Positions 17,601 to 26,321 of a DNA stretch of 64,000 bases are shown here, piece after piece. The position numbers were made by a program, and so were the translations under genes. The notes beneath the pieces were generated by a model that made no database searches, was not told the origin of the DNA, and worked only from the letters and a program-made list of their open reading frames with translations. The first letter of the stretch is position 1, and each line of letters begins with the position of its first letter. This stretch comes from Caballeronia arationis (GTDB lineage Bacteria; Pseudomonadota; Gammaproteobacteria; Burkholderiales; Burkholderiaceae). The stretch spans positions 1 to 64,000 of the forward strand of contig NZ_FCOG02000033.1 of the NCBI RefSeq assembly GCF_001544975.2. Reading direction: 5' to 3'.

Positions 17601-17705
17601 CGAAATCGGCAGGCGGAACGCGGTGAGCGCGCCCGCGATGGCCGACAGCGCGATCACGAACAGCAGCGAGCGCCGGTGCGCCTGCATCCATTGACCAAAA
17701 TTCAT
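14658..17705 (-). CDS. RND multidrug/efflux permease
   Basis: This 1015-residue inner-membrane pump has the RND layout. TM1 comes first (FVIALSAIAGALTAF), then a large periplasmic porter domain (PVEEALRRVPNVRDVES), a cluster of TM2-6, a second porter domain and TM8-12. TM4 carries the proton-relay acidic residues in VGLVIDDAIVMIEH. Its length is close to the usual 1020-1050 of the hydrophobe/amphiphile family. The substrate cannot be predicted. Its start overlaps the stop of the membrane-fusion gene, and the gene order is outer-membrane factor, adaptor, pump. A PmrA-like triple box lies ahead of the operon. Confidence 0.9.
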   Translation of the reverse strand: MNFGQWMQAHRRSLLFVIALSAIAGALTAFRLPISLFPNVAFPRAVVSLDAGDRPAEQMTTLVTMPVEEALRRVPNVRDVESKTSRGAAEISINFDWGTDMAQATLQAQSAIGEILGTLPQGASMQVRRMDPTVFPVLAYSLTSKQQTLSALHDLAQFQMRPLLSSVEGVARVDVTGGAEDEFQVAIDPARLAAYKLSLADVSKAIGASNVLMATGRIEDHYKLYLVIANTTITRIDELKNVVVQANGTTQVRLADIATVQKGVVPQWMRVTADGQDAVLVNIYQQPGANSVAMAKAIRAKLTDFQHQIPAVVHLSNWYDQSELVIASATSVRDAIMIGVVLAAFTLFAFLRNWKITAIAVALVPVVMAATILLLDVFGMGFNIMTLGGMAAAVGLVIDDAIVMIEHIVRRMREGGAKAFHGRVMSAALEFTRPLAGSSAATLIIFVPLAFLSGVTGAFFKALSVTMASALFISFLVTWLAVPILCDRWLKPRDAEEHRETRLAAWMNTRYGSLVERVSARPWLVLVGLVPLAVVAAIAFMRVGSGFMPTMDEGGFVLDYHTEPGTSVSETDRLMKQIETIVSANPNVATYSRRTGAGLGGDLNEPNKGDFFVRLKSGNREPIETVMEEIRSKVETQVPGVSVELAQLMEDLIGDLTAVPQPVQIKIYSDDQTTLDATARKVAAAIGRIQGVVDVNDGINPAGDALELHIRPDAAAAEGMDPQAIAQAVSDMIEGSVAAQFQTGPKTVGVRVRVAGAMKLTDTQLGELQIRAPDGHLFALKRVAERVAVSGQSEIARDNLKRMVAVTARIDGRDLGSTISDVQKALGTAGLLPNGVYYELGGLYQQQQIAFKGLMSVFGAAVALVFGLLLFLYERFRFALAVLAMPLFATGAVFIGLWLTGIELNISAMMGMTMIIGIVTEVAIFYVSELNGLTREEGVPFERALIEAGRNRLRPIAMTTIAAILALLPLAFALGQGSAMQQPLAIAIISGLIVQLPLVLLVLPVLLRLLMRPNT

Positions 17706-18763
17706 TTGGCGGCGCCCCCTGCGGGCTGCACCGTCATGCCGTCCTTCAACTCGTAGTTGCCGGTGACGACGAGCGGCTGCGATGCGTCGAGCGGGCCTTC
17801 CACACCGTAGCGCGCGCCGTCCTCGGTCTTCGTCGTCACGTTCACGCGGCGAGCCTTCTTCGCAGGCGTGACCTGGAACACGTAAGTGCTCTTGTCGTCC
17901 TTCAGCACGGCCGCGCGCGGCACGATCCAGTGCGTGCTACTCGAGGTCGCGATGTCGGCGGCGACGCGCGTGCCGGGAATGAACGCGGTCGAACCGAGCG
18001 GCACGTTCGCCCCGACATCGACGAGTTGCGTCTGCGGATCGATCGATGCGCCGACCAGCACGACGCGGCCCTGGACCGCCTCGTTCGCGAGCGCCGTCGA
18101 GAGGCCGTGCAGCGTGACGGTGTCGCCCGGCTGGATCGCGGCGGCATCGGCGGGTTCGATGCCGAGCGTCACGTTGCCGCGCTTGTCGCTACCGGTGCCA
18201 GAAGCGACGAGCTGCAGGATCGGCGCGCCGGCCTGCACCTGATCGCCGGTGTTCGCCTGCACCTGCAACACGACGCCGTCGGCCGGTGCCGCAATCGTCT
18301 TGCTGCCGTTCGTGACGCCGGTCTTCTCCTGTGCCGCGAAGGCCTGATGCGCATCGAGCGCGGCCTTCTTCGCGGCCGCGCGTTGCGATGCTGTGGCGAG
18401 GCCCTTGTCGTAGAGCGATTGCGTGCGGGCCAGCTCGCCGTCGGCGAGCGTGGCCGCGCTTTTCGCCTGCGTGGCGGCGAGCGCCGCGGCGGGATCGGCC
18501 TCGACGATGAAGAGCGGCGCTCCTCGCATGACCGTCTGCCCGGCCTGCACGCGCATCTGCACGATGCGCGCGACGTAGGGCAGGTTGATCGTGGTGAGAT
18601 TCGCCGCCGACGCCGCGACGACGCCATAGGCGCGCACGGGCTGGGCGATCGCATCGCGATGGACGGCGGCGGTCGTCACGGCGACGGTCGCATCGTCGGC
18701 CCGGGCGCTCGGCATCGCGAGCACCATGAGGGAGATGACGAGCGAGAGGCGGTTATTTCGCAT
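17702..18763 (-). CDS. RND efflux periplasmic adaptor (membrane fusion protein)
   Basis: The protein of about 353 residues has a Sec signal (cleavage near SARAD, about residue 23), then the adaptor order of beta-barrel, lipoyl and alpha-hairpin. VARIVQMRVQAGQTV and GVVLQVQANTGDQVQAG are the lipoyl half-motifs that flank the coiled hairpin (about 90-150). It joins the inner-membrane pump to the outer-membrane channel. An ATG two codons upstream (18769) is also possible. It overlaps the channel gene at its start and the pump gene at its end (ATGA), so the three are coupled. Confidence 0.88.
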   Translation of the reverse strand: MRNNRLSLVISLMVLAMPSARADDATVAVTTAAVHRDAIAQPVRAYGVVAASAANLTTINLPYVARIVQMRVQAGQTVMRGAPLFIVEADPAAALAATQAKSAATLADGELARTQSLYDKGLATASQRAAAKKAALDAHQAFAAQEKTGVTNGSKTIAAPADGVVLQVQANTGDQVQAGAPILQLVASGTGSDKRGNVTLGIEPADAAAIQPGDTVTLHGLSTALANEAVQGRVVLVGASIDPQTQLVDVGANVPLGSTAFIPGTRVAADIATSSSTHWIVPRAAVLKDDKSTYVFQVTPAKKARRVNVTTKTEDGARYGVEGPLDASQPLVVTGNYELKDGMTVQPAGGAAK

Positions 18764-20165
18764 GGGCATCGATGAAGGTCTGGTCGGAGAGGAAGGCATC
18801 GGGGATTGCGCCGCCGAGAATCGCCTGCAAGCCCACGCGCTGTTCAGCGAGCGACTCGGCGAGCGTCGCGATGTCGACGCGGCGCGTGAGCGCGGCCGCC
18901 TGCGCGTCCGTGTAGGCACCGAGCGCGAGGTCGTGCTGGCCGTAGGCTTCGCGTGCGTGAAGCGCGGCCTGTTCCGCCTCGGGCAGCGCAGATTCGGTCT
19001 GAGCGAGCTGGCGCGCGAGGATCGCGGCGTCCGCGCGCAGGTGTGCGACGTCGGCGTACGCCTGGTTGAGCCGTGTCTGGTATTCGTCGCGCATGCGCGC
19101 GCGCGTCGCCGATTCGATCGCGACGTTGCCGCGATTGCGGTTGAAGATCGGCAGACTCAGGCTGATCTGGAAGCCCGTGGTGTAGATGTTCGACGTGTCG
19201 CGCGCGCGGTTGAAGCCGACCGTGAGGCTCGGAAACTGGCTCATGATCGCCGCGCGATACTTCTGCTCCTGCGCCTCGTAGCCCGCCTGCAGCGCGAGCA
19301 GGTCCGGGCGGCGCTTCGGCAAAGAGGCGAGCGCGGCTTCGACTGGCGCGTCGTCGGGCGCCGAAGCTTCGCCGTCGATGCCGCCCACGAGTTTCAGCGT
19401 CATCTCCGGCGCGACGCCGAGGAGCGCGTTGAGATCGTGATGCGTCTGCTCGGCGGCGCGCTCGGCATCGGTGTATTGCTTGCGCGCGTCGCTATATGCG
19501 GTGAGCGCTGCGCTAAGCGAGTCTTCGGTCAGGTTGCCATCGCGCTGCGCTTCGGCCATGCGTTCATAGCGCGTGCGCGAAAGGTCGCGCCGCTGTTGCA
19601 CGAGCGGCAGCGTGGTCTCCTGAAGCCTCGCCTTCAGGAACAGCTGCTTCGCCTGCGCGATGACCTGCCACTCCTGCCAGAGCAGGCCGAGGTCGGTCTT
19701 CACGACCGTCGCATCGGCCGATGCCTGGTTCGCTCCGCGCGTGACGATCGCCATCACGTCCATGCTCAAGCCATAATTGAACGCGCGGGTCGTGCCTTCG
19801 GCGCCGGGATAGTCGCTCGATATCGCGACTTGCGGATCGGGCAGGAGGCCCGCCGAGAACGCCTGCGCACGCGCGATGCCAAGATCGCCGCGTGCGAGCT
19901 TCAGGTCGGGATCGTTGGCGACGGCGAGCATCGCGACTTCCTCAATGTCGAGTCCATCCGACGGATCGAAGCGATGCGCGGCAAGCTCGGGCAGCGGCAT
20001 TGTCGCGGGATCGATGCGGATGCGTTCGAGCGATTCGAGCGACGTGGACGTGTCGCGCGGCGAAAGCGGCTCGCGCCGGTACCATGTGCAACTCGCGAGC
20101 ATCGAAAGGCACGCGGCCATGACGGCGAAAAAACGCAGGCGCTCAAGCTTTGGGCGAGGGTGCAA
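18753..20165 (-). CDS. TolC/OprM-like outer-membrane efflux lipoprotein
   Basis: The 470-residue protein has a signal ending in the lipobox LASC (about residues 23-26) and is likely anchored in the outer membrane. Two outer-membrane efflux repeats are present: the EVAMLAVANDPDLKLARGDL block at about 75-95, and LPKRRPDLLALQAGYEAQEQ at about 285-305, with long heptad-like helices. It provides the exit duct for the adaptor and pump encoded just downstream. It is first in the operon. A triple CTTAAG box lies 89-116 bases upstream of its start, shared with the divergent response-regulator gene. Confidence 0.88.
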   Translation of the reverse strand: MHPRPKLERLRFFAVMAACLSMLASCTWYRREPLSPRDTSTSLESLERIRIDPATMPLPELAAHRFDPSDGLDIEEVAMLAVANDPDLKLARGDLGIARAQAFSAGLLPDPQVAISSDYPGAEGTTRAFNYGLSMDVMAIVTRGANQASADATVVKTDLGLLWQEWQVIAQAKQLFLKARLQETTLPLVQQRRDLSRTRYERMAEAQRDGNLTEDSLSAALTAYSDARKQYTDAERAAEQTHHDLNALLGVAPEMTLKLVGGIDGEASAPDDAPVEAALASLPKRRPDLLALQAGYEAQEQKYRAAIMSQFPSLTVGFNRARDTSNIYTTGFQISLSLPIFNRNRGNVAIESATRARMRDEYQTRLNQAYADVAHLRADAAILARQLAQTESALPEAEQAALHAREAYGQHDLALGAYTDAQAAALTRRVDIATLAESLAEQRVGLQAILGGAIPDAFLSDQTFIDAHAK

Positions 20166-20253
20166 GCAGGGCTCCGTGGAGATAATCGATTACATGCATG
20201 CGGCAAACGGATGGCACGCACGTCGAGGAGCGACCGATTCTATGGAGCACGAG

Positions 20254-20281
20254 CTTAAGGAACGCTTAAGTAAGGCTTAAG
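20254..20281. promoter_or_regulatory. Triple CTTAAG box in the efflux / PmrA-like divergent promoter
   Basis: Three exact CTTAAG hexamers at 20254, 20265 and 20276 are each separated by five bases. This direct-repeat array between the efflux operon and the PmrA/PmrB-like operon is well placed for autoregulation and for control of the pump. Confidence 0.7.
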
Positions 20282-20344
20282 CTTGCGGGCAGGACAATCG
20301 GCGTTCTTACAGGGCCGCAGCGGCCAAAAAATGCGGAGAAAACC

Positions 20345-21007
20345 ATGCGTCTTTTACTGGTGGAGGACGACGACATGATCGCGGAGACCGTGCTCGAATC
20401 GCTCAGGCGCACGGGCTATGCGGTCGACTGGGCGCAGGATGGCCGCGCGGCGGAGCTTTCGCTCAGCAATGGCGTCTACGATCTGGTGCTGCTCGATCTG
20501 GGGCTGCCGAAGCGCGACGGCATCGACGTGCTGAACGCGTACCGGCGTGCGGGCGGCGATGCGCCCGTGATGATCCTGACCGCGCGCGATGCCGTCGACG
20601 ACCGCATCCGCGGCCTCGATGCCGGCGCCGACGACTACCTGATGAAGCCCTTCGACCTCGACGAACTCGCGGCCCGCGTGCGCGCGCTGCTCAGGCGCCG
20701 CACGGGCCAGAAGCATCCGGTCTACACGCACGGCGAACTGACGCTCGATCCCGCCGCGCACGAGGCGATGAAGGACGGCGTCGCGCTCAATCTCGTGCCG
20801 CGCGAGTTCGCCCTGCTGCAGGCGCTCATCGAAGAGCCGACCCGCGTGTTCAGGCGCGCGGAGCTGGAAGAGAAGCTGTACGGCTGGGGCGAGGAAGTGG
20901 GCAGCAACACCATCGAGGTCCACGTGCACAGCCTGCGGCGCAAGATCGGCGCGGAGCAGGTGGTGACCGTGCGCGGCGTCGGATACCGGCTGAAGAGGCC
21001 CGGATGA
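20345..21007 (+). CDS. PmrA/QseB-type response regulator
   Basis: The 220-residue regulator has a receiver with D8-D10, phospho-acceptor D51 (LVLLDLGLP), T in ILTARD and K in LMKPFDL. A winged-helix domain ends VVTVRGVGYRLKRPG. The recognition region (RAELEEKLYGWGEEVGSNT) is that of the QseB/PmrA/BasR group, whose known sites are paired CTTAA-type hexamers with five-base spacing; such sites occur 64 bases upstream. The stop overlaps the kinase start (ATGA), so the kinase is its partner. It is divergent from the RND efflux operon, its probable main target. Confidence 0.92.
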   Translation: MRLLLVEDDDMIAETVLESLRRTGYAVDWAQDGRAAELSLSNGVYDLVLLDLGLPKRDGIDVLNAYRRAGGDAPVMILTARDAVDDRIRGLDAGADDYLMKPFDLDELAARVRALLRRRTGQKHPVYTHGELTLDPAAHEAMKDGVALNLVPREFALLQALIEEPTRVFRRAELEEKLYGWGEEVGSNTIEVHVHSLRRKIGAEQVVTVRGVGYRLKRPG

Positions 21008-22353
21008 CGTCGATCCGCCGCTGGCTGCTGGGTTGGCTTATCTTCGGTCTTGCGGCCGCGTGCCTCGTCGCGGGCTACGGCATCTTTCACACGGCACGCG
21101 CGGAAGCGAGCGAACTCTTCGACTACGAACTGCGCACCGTCGCGGTCTCGCTGCCAACCAACATCACGTCTGCAGAGAGCACCGAGCATCCGAGCCACGA
21201 CTTCAAGGGCATCGCCGACGATCGTCTCGTCATCGACATCTGGGACAAGACCGGCCGGCTCGTCTATCACCCGCTCAAGGAGCCGGCGCTGCCGCGCATC
21301 GGCGAGGGCTTTCGCTCGGTCGACCGCGAGGGTTATCGCTGGCGCGTGTTCGGAATCGAGCAACGCGACCGCTTCGTGCAGGTCGCGCAGCCCTACTTCG
21401 TGCGCGACGAACTCGCGCTGAAACTCGCTTTGCGCACGCTCTGGCCGCTCGTCGTGCTCGTGCCGGTCACCATCGGGCTCGTGCTCTTTGTCGTCGCGCG
21501 CGGGCTTGCGCCGATCGGCTGGCTGTCGCGCGCGCTCGAAAGCCGGGCACTCGAATCGCTCGAACCGGTGCGGCTGGAACAGCCCGTGCCGACTGAGATC
21601 CGCCCGCTCGTCGAGGCGCTGAACGAACTGTTGTTGCGCCTTGCGGGCGCTTCGCAGGCGCAGCGCACCTTCGTCGCCGATGCCGCGCACGAACTGCGCA
21701 CGCCGCTCACGGCGCTCAAGCTGCAGATGCAGGCCGCCGTGCGCGACGGCTCGCTTGCGGGCAGCGGCGACACGCTCGCGCGCATCGAAGGGCGCCTGAA
21801 CCGCATCATTCATCTCGCGCAGCAATTGCTGACGATGGCGCGCGAGGACGCCGAGCGCGAGACGTCGATGAAGCCCGTGAGCCTGCGGCGTCTGTGCGAA
21901 CTCTGCGTCGGCGATTTCTCGATGCTGGCAGAAACGAAGGCGATCGATCTCGGCCTCGAACTGGAACATGCGACCGGTCCCGCCGACAACTACATGGTGA
22001 TCGGCGATGCGCATGCGCTCGCGGTGCTGCTCAACAATCTGCTCGACAACGCGATCCGCCACACGCCGCGCGGCGGGCGCGTCGACGTGACGTTGCGGCG
22101 CGAGGAGAGCGGCGTCGCGCTTGCGGTGCTCGACGACGGCCCCGGCATTCCCGAGGAGGAGATCGGGCGCGTCTGCGACCGCTTTTATCGCGGCGCGAGC
22201 GCGCAGGGACAGGGCAGCGGGCTCGGCCTTGCGATCGCATCGCGGATCGCGCGGCGGCATCGCGCCGCGTTTTCGGTGGCCAACCGCAGCGGCGCGCGCG
22301 GACTCGCGGTGTGGACGCACGGCTTGCGCAGCGCGCCGGCGGCCGCTTCATGA
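21004..22353 (+). CDS. PmrB/QseC-type sensor histidine kinase
   Basis: This 449-residue inner-membrane kinase has TM1 at about 8-28, a periplasmic domain of about 130 residues (a 2CSK-N-like sensor), and TM2 at about 157-177. The HisKA His229 sits in DAAHELRTPLTALKLQ. The HATPase motifs are NLLDNAIRHTPRGG, DDGPGIPEEEIGRVCDRFYR and GSGLGLAIASRIA. It phosphorylates the regulator encoded immediately upstream, with which it overlaps by four bases. PmrB/QseC-class kinases respond to envelope stress, metal ions or cationic peptides; the stimulus here is not known. Confidence 0.9.
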   Translation: MTSIRRWLLGWLIFGLAAACLVAGYGIFHTARAEASELFDYELRTVAVSLPTNITSAESTEHPSHDFKGIADDRLVIDIWDKTGRLVYHPLKEPALPRIGEGFRSVDREGYRWRVFGIEQRDRFVQVAQPYFVRDELALKLALRTLWPLVVLVPVTIGLVLFVVARGLAPIGWLSRALESRALESLEPVRLEQPVPTEIRPLVEALNELLLRLAGASQAQRTFVADAAHELRTPLTALKLQMQAAVRDGSLAGSGDTLARIEGRLNRIIHLAQQLLTMAREDAERETSMKPVSLRRLCELCVGDFSMLAETKAIDLGLELEHATGPADNYMVIGDAHALAVLLNNLLDNAIRHTPRGGRVDVTLRREESGVALAVLDDGPGIPEEEIGRVCDRFYRGASAQGQGSGLGLAIASRIARRHRAAFSVANRSGARGLAVWTHGLRSAPAAAS

Positions 22354-22494
22354 GGCTTCCTCGGATGGAAAGTCGTGCATCGATGGTCTAATGTCGATGC
22401 ATGACCGCCCGCATCGGCATTCGTTCGACGAAAGCGCAGCCTCAGGCGCGCGCGGGCCACATGGGGCGTCCACGCACCCGGAGGAACCGGCATC

Positions 22495-22989
22495 ATGAAG
22501 CAGACTTATACGAGCCCCGAGCAATTGCTGCGCTACAAGACGCTTCGTGAACTGCTGGCGGGAAAGCCGCCGGGCGCCTACTCGGTGGCACCGGACGCGT
22601 CCGTGCTGTCTGCCTTGCAGACGATGGCGGAGAAGGATGTCGGCGCGCTCGTCGTGCTGGACGGGCGGCGGCTCGTCGGCGTGTTCTCCGAGCGCGACTA
22701 TGCGCGAAAGATCGTGCTGACCGGCAAGACGTCGAAAGAGACGCCGGTCGCCGACGTGATGTCCGGCGAGGTCCATTTCGTGAGCCCCGAGCACACGGTT
22801 CCGCAATGCATGGAACTGATGACCGGCAAGCGCATCCGGCATCTGCCGGTGGTCGCGGACGGCGACGTGATCGGCATGCTTTCCATCGGCGATCTGCTGA
22901 AGGAAATGCTCGCGCATCACGAGCAATTGCTCAGGCGCATGGCGATCGAGCAGACCATTCTGCTCACCGCGGACCCCAGCAGCTACTGA
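22495..22989 (+). CDS. CBS-domain protein
   Basis: The 164-residue cytoplasmic protein is made of two CBS domains in tandem. The first contains VLSALQTMAEKDVGALVVLD then GVFSERDYARKIVL. The second contains VMSGEVHFVSPEHTV and RIRHLPVVADGDVIGMLSIGDL. Such stand-alone CBS pairs bind adenine nucleotides and act as energy sensors; the partner is unknown. A GGAGG ribosome site precedes the ATG. It lies between the kinase gene and the PHA genes, with its own intergenic regions on both sides. Confidence 0.85.
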   Translation: MKQTYTSPEQLLRYKTLRELLAGKPPGAYSVAPDASVLSALQTMAEKDVGALVVLDGRRLVGVFSERDYARKIVLTGKTSKETPVADVMSGEVHFVSPEHTVPQCMELMTGKRIRHLPVVADGDVIGMLSIGDLLKEMLAHHEQLLRRMAIEQTILLTADPSSY

Positions 22990-23225
22990 ACGGCGGGCGC
23001 GCAGTGGCTTGCACGCCACGCGTTGCCATTGCCGTGGCCGGAATGCAAGCGGAAAAAACGCAGCGTCGCGGCGACCATGCTTCGCGCGGCCGGGGTAAAG
23101 TGATGGCCGCGGCGCCGCGTTCGTGACGCGGCCCCGCGACGCCCGGCGAGCGGCACGAGTGTTGCTCGAATGCATCATCCCTACGCGAATCGCTCGCGGC
23201 CCACGCGAGAACCCAGGAGACAGTC

Positions 23226-23624
23226 ATGGCTGAGCAAACGAATCCCTTTGGCGATCTGACCAAGATGCTCGAACAGTTCAAGGTGCCGGGCGTCGACATG
23301 TCCGCGCTGATGGAGTCGCGCAAGAAAGACATCGAGGCGATCGTCGAGGCGAACAAGTCCGCTTATGACTCGATGCAGGCGGTGGCACGCAAGCAGACCG
23401 AGATGCTGACCCGCGCAATGCAGGACATTCAGGCCGCCGCGACCGCCGGCACCGATCCGGGCAAACAGACCGAAGTGGCGCGCAACGCGTGTGTCAAGGC
23501 GCTTGAAGACATCAAGGACCTGGCCGAGATCGCGCGCAAGTCGCAGACCGAAGCGATGACGAGCATCACGCAGCGCGCCAACGAGCACATGGAAGAAATC
23601 AAGAAGATGCTGCAGCGCAAATAG
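23226..23624 (+). CDS. Phasin family protein
   Basis: The 132-residue, mainly helical protein contains a LMESRKKDIEAIVEANKSAY segment and SQTEAMTSITQRANEHMEE, the amphipathic pattern of PHA granule phasins. Phasins coat polyhydroxyalkanoate granules and limit their size. The PHA synthase gene begins 113 bases downstream on the same strand, which supports the role. An AGGAGA ribosome site precedes the start. Confidence 0.87.
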   Translation: MAEQTNPFGDLTKMLEQFKVPGVDMSALMESRKKDIEAIVEANKSAYDSMQAVARKQTEMLTRAMQDIQAAATAGTDPGKQTEVARNACVKALEDIKDLAEIARKSQTEAMTSITQRANEHMEEIKKMLQRK

Positions 23625-23736
23625 GGCGTGCCCAACGCCGGTTTCGCGCTGAATGCGAGCCGGCGCAGGTGGCGAAGCGCGTCGCGCGATGCGACGCGCA
23701 GGAGGCCTTTTTGACTGCAATCCCCAAGGAGAAAGC

Positions 23737-25467
23737 ATGACCGCGCCGTTCAACATGCCGGACGAGTTCGTCCGGGGTTTCTTCAAATCGGGGCAGACGC
23801 TGTTGCAAGCCTACACGGGCGCAGCCGAAAAACCCGGCGACGCGCCTGCGGCCGCCCCGAAGATGCCGGCGCTCGCGCTTGCGCAGGCGCAGGCGCATTA
23901 CTGGCAGCAGCAGATGGCGCTCTACATGGGCATGATGGCGAGCGCCACCGGGCAGGCCGCCGAGCCCGCCGTGCAGCCCGAGCGCGGCGATCGCCGCTTT
24001 TCCGCCGACATGTGGCGCGAGAACCCGTGGTACAGCCTGCTCAAGCAGACCTATCTGCTCAATTCGAAGCTCATCAACGACATGGTCGAGGCGGCGGGCG
24101 TCGGCGCGAAGGAGAAGCACAAGCTGCGCTTCTATGCGCGCCAGTTCATCGATGCCATGAGCCCCGCCAACTTCGCGGCCACCAATCCCGAGGCAATGAA
24201 GACCGCCGTCGAAACGCATGGCGAAAGCATGCGCGCCGGCTTCGCGAACCTGCTCGAGGACCTGAAGCGCGGACGCATTTCCATCACCGACGAAAAGGCC
24301 TTCGAAGTGGGCCGCAATGTGGCGGTGTCGAAAGGGTCGGTGGTCTTCGAAAACGATCTGTTCCAGCTGATCCAGTACTCGCCGCTCACGGACAAGGTCG
24401 CCGAGCGGCCGCTCGTGATCGTGCCGCCGTGCATCAACAAGTTCTATATCCTCGACCTGCAGCCGGAGAACTCGTTCGTGCGCTTCGCGTGCGAACAGGG
24501 CAATACCGTGTTCCTCGTCTCGTGGCGCAATCCAGATGCGAGCCTCGGCCACATCACGTGGGACGACTACGTCGAGCAGGGCGCGATCAAGGCACTCGAA
24601 GTGGGCCGCACGATCAGCGGCGCCGACAAGGTGAACGCAGTGGGCTGGTGTGTCGGCGGGACGATTCTGTCGTCGGCGCTCGCGGTGCAGCGTGCGCGCG
24701 GCGACGACACGGTGGCGAGCCTGACGCTCCTCACTACCATGCTCGATTTCAGCGATCCGGGCGATCTCGGCGTGTTCATCGACGAGCAGGGGGTTTCGCA
24801 GCGCGAGCAGTCCATCGGGAAGGGCGGCATCTACGCGGGCAGCGAACTCGGCTTCGTGTTCCAGACCCTGCGCGCCAACGACCTGATCTGGCCGTATGTC
24901 GTGAACAATTATCTGAAGGGCGGCGCGCCGCAGGCGTTCGACCTGCTCTACTGGAACGCCGACGGCACCAACCTGCCCGGCCCGATGTACGCCTGGTATC
25001 TGCGCAACATGTATCTCGAGAACAACCTGTGCAAGGCCGGACGGCTCACGATGTGCGGCACGTCGGTGGATCTCGCGCGCATCGACATGCCGAGCTACAT
25101 CTTCGGCACACAGGAAGATCACATCGTGCCGTGGAAGGGCGCCTATCGTTCGACGCAACTCGTCGGCGGCGACACGCAGTTCGTGCTCGGCGCGAGCGGG
25201 CATATCGCGGGCGTGATCAATCCGGCATCGAAGAACAAGCGCTCCTACTGGACCGACGGCAAGCTCGACGCCGATCCCGAAGCGTGGCTCGCGTCGGCAA
25301 CGTCGCAGCCGGGCAGCTGGTGGACGCACTGGAGCAACTGGCTGCAGTCGCATGCGGGCGATCAGGTTGCCGCGCCGAAGAAGCTCGGCAACGCGAAGTT
25401 CAAGCCGATCGAGCCGGCACCGGGACGCTACGTGGCGAAGCATCCGCCGGAGGTGATGGGCGCGTGA
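23737..25467 (+). CDS. phaC: Class I poly(3-hydroxyalkanoate) synthase
   Basis: The 576-residue enzyme polymerises 3-hydroxyacyl-CoA into PHA at the granule surface. The N-terminal domain (about 1-180) is followed by an alpha/beta hydrolase core with the lipase-like box GWCVGG, whose nucleophile is Cys305. Also visible are VPPCINKFYILDLQPENSF, an Asp region near FGTQEDHIVPW, and His in GASGHIAGVINP. I chose the ATG at 23737 because it has AAGGAG just upstream; an earlier in-frame start would add 28 unrelated residues. It is next to a phasin gene, but phaA and phaB are absent and an amidohydrolase follows, so this may be a second synthase copy. Confidence 0.93.
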   Translation: MTAPFNMPDEFVRGFFKSGQTLLQAYTGAAEKPGDAPAAAPKMPALALAQAQAHYWQQQMALYMGMMASATGQAAEPAVQPERGDRRFSADMWRENPWYSLLKQTYLLNSKLINDMVEAAGVGAKEKHKLRFYARQFIDAMSPANFAATNPEAMKTAVETHGESMRAGFANLLEDLKRGRISITDEKAFEVGRNVAVSKGSVVFENDLFQLIQYSPLTDKVAERPLVIVPPCINKFYILDLQPENSFVRFACEQGNTVFLVSWRNPDASLGHITWDDYVEQGAIKALEVGRTISGADKVNAVGWCVGGTILSSALAVQRARGDDTVASLTLLTTMLDFSDPGDLGVFIDEQGVSQREQSIGKGGIYAGSELGFVFQTLRANDLIWPYVVNNYLKGGAPQAFDLLYWNADGTNLPGPMYAWYLRNMYLENNLCKAGRLTMCGTSVDLARIDMPSYIFGTQEDHIVPWKGAYRSTQLVGGDTQFVLGASGHIAGVINPASKNKRSYWTDGKLDADPEAWLASATSQPGSWWTHWSNWLQSHAGDQVAAPKKLGNAKFKPIEPAPGRYVAKHPPEVMGA

Positions 25468-25469
25468 GC

Positions 25470-26321
25470 ATGGCTATTTACGAAGAAGACAAGATCGATT
25501 GCCACAACCATATCTTCGATCCGGCGCGCTTCGCTTATCGCGATGACACGGTCTACCAGCCTTCGGGGCAGGAGATCGGCACGGCCAGCCAGTTCCTGCG
25601 CGTGATGGACGCTCACGGCGTGCGTCACGCGCTGCTCGTCGGTCCGACGAGCGGCTATCGCACGGACAACCGCTGCATGCTCGATGCAATCAAGCAGGGT
25701 GCGGGCCGGTTCAAGGGCATTGCGGTGGTCGATAACGATATCGGCCGAGCCGATCTGGAAGGGCTGAAGGCGGCGGGTGTGGTCGGCGTCGCGTTCAATC
25801 CGGCAATGGAAGGCGCTTCGGTTTTCAACGATGCCGACGCGCTGCTCGACCAGCTCGCCGAGCTCGATATGTTCGCGCAGATCCAGGTCGTCGGCGATCA
25901 GCTGGTGGAGTTGCTGCCGATGATCGAACGCACGCGGATGCGGGTTTTGATCGACCATTGCGGGCGGCCGGAAGTCGAGCAGGGCTTGAACCAGCCGGGG
26001 TTTCAGGCGCTGCTGCGGCTCGCGGATGGCGGGCGTGTGACCGTCAAGCTTTCGGGATGGCAGAAGTTCTCGAAGCAGGATCATCCATACGAGGACGCGC
26101 AGGCTTATGTGAGGGAACTGCTGCGCGCGTTCGGCCCGGATGCGTGCGTGTGGGGATCGGACTGGCCGTTTCTGCGCGCGACGTCGCGGCTGGATTACGG
26201 ACCGTTGCTCGAACTGTTCGCGCAGATCGTTCCCGATGCAGGGGAGCGGCGGCGTGTGTTGTGGGACACGCCGCGGAGGTTGTTCGGGTTGGGTGAGTGG
26301 AAGACCGGCCTCGCGTCTTAG
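25470..26321 (+). CDS. Amidohydrolase-2 family protein (LigI-like)
   Basis: The 283-residue TIM-barrel hydrolase has the metal-binding motif DCHNHIFDP near its start, DHCGRPE mid-protein and GSDWPFL near the end. These are typical of the amidohydrolase-2 group that includes 2-pyrone-4,6-dicarboxylate lactonase. It probably hydrolyses a lactone or a related ring compound; the substrate is unknown. It starts only two bases after phaC. A GTG at 25464 overlapping the phaC stop is also possible. It converges with, and overlaps by four bases, the MFS gene on the opposite strand. A paralogue lies at 29848-30672. Confidence 0.82.
   Translation: MAIYEEDKIDCHNHIFDPARFAYRDDTVYQPSGQEIGTASQFLRVMDAHGVRHALLVGPTSGYRTDNRCMLDAIKQGAGRFKGIAVVDNDIGRADLEGLKAAGVVGVAFNPAMEGASVFNDADALLDQLAELDMFAQIQVVGDQLVELLPMIERTRMRVLIDHCGRPEVEQGLNQPGFQALLRLADGGRVTVKLSGWQKFSKQDHPYEDAQAYVRELLRAFGPDACVWGSDWPFLRATSRLDYGPLLELFAQIVPDAGERRRVLWDTPRRLFGLGEWKTGLAS

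Noticed and set aside
22990-23110. Imperfect hairpin with GCTTGCACGCCACG and its near-complement
   Set aside because: Pairing is interrupted and there is no T run, so it is not convincing as a terminator or as a regulatory site.
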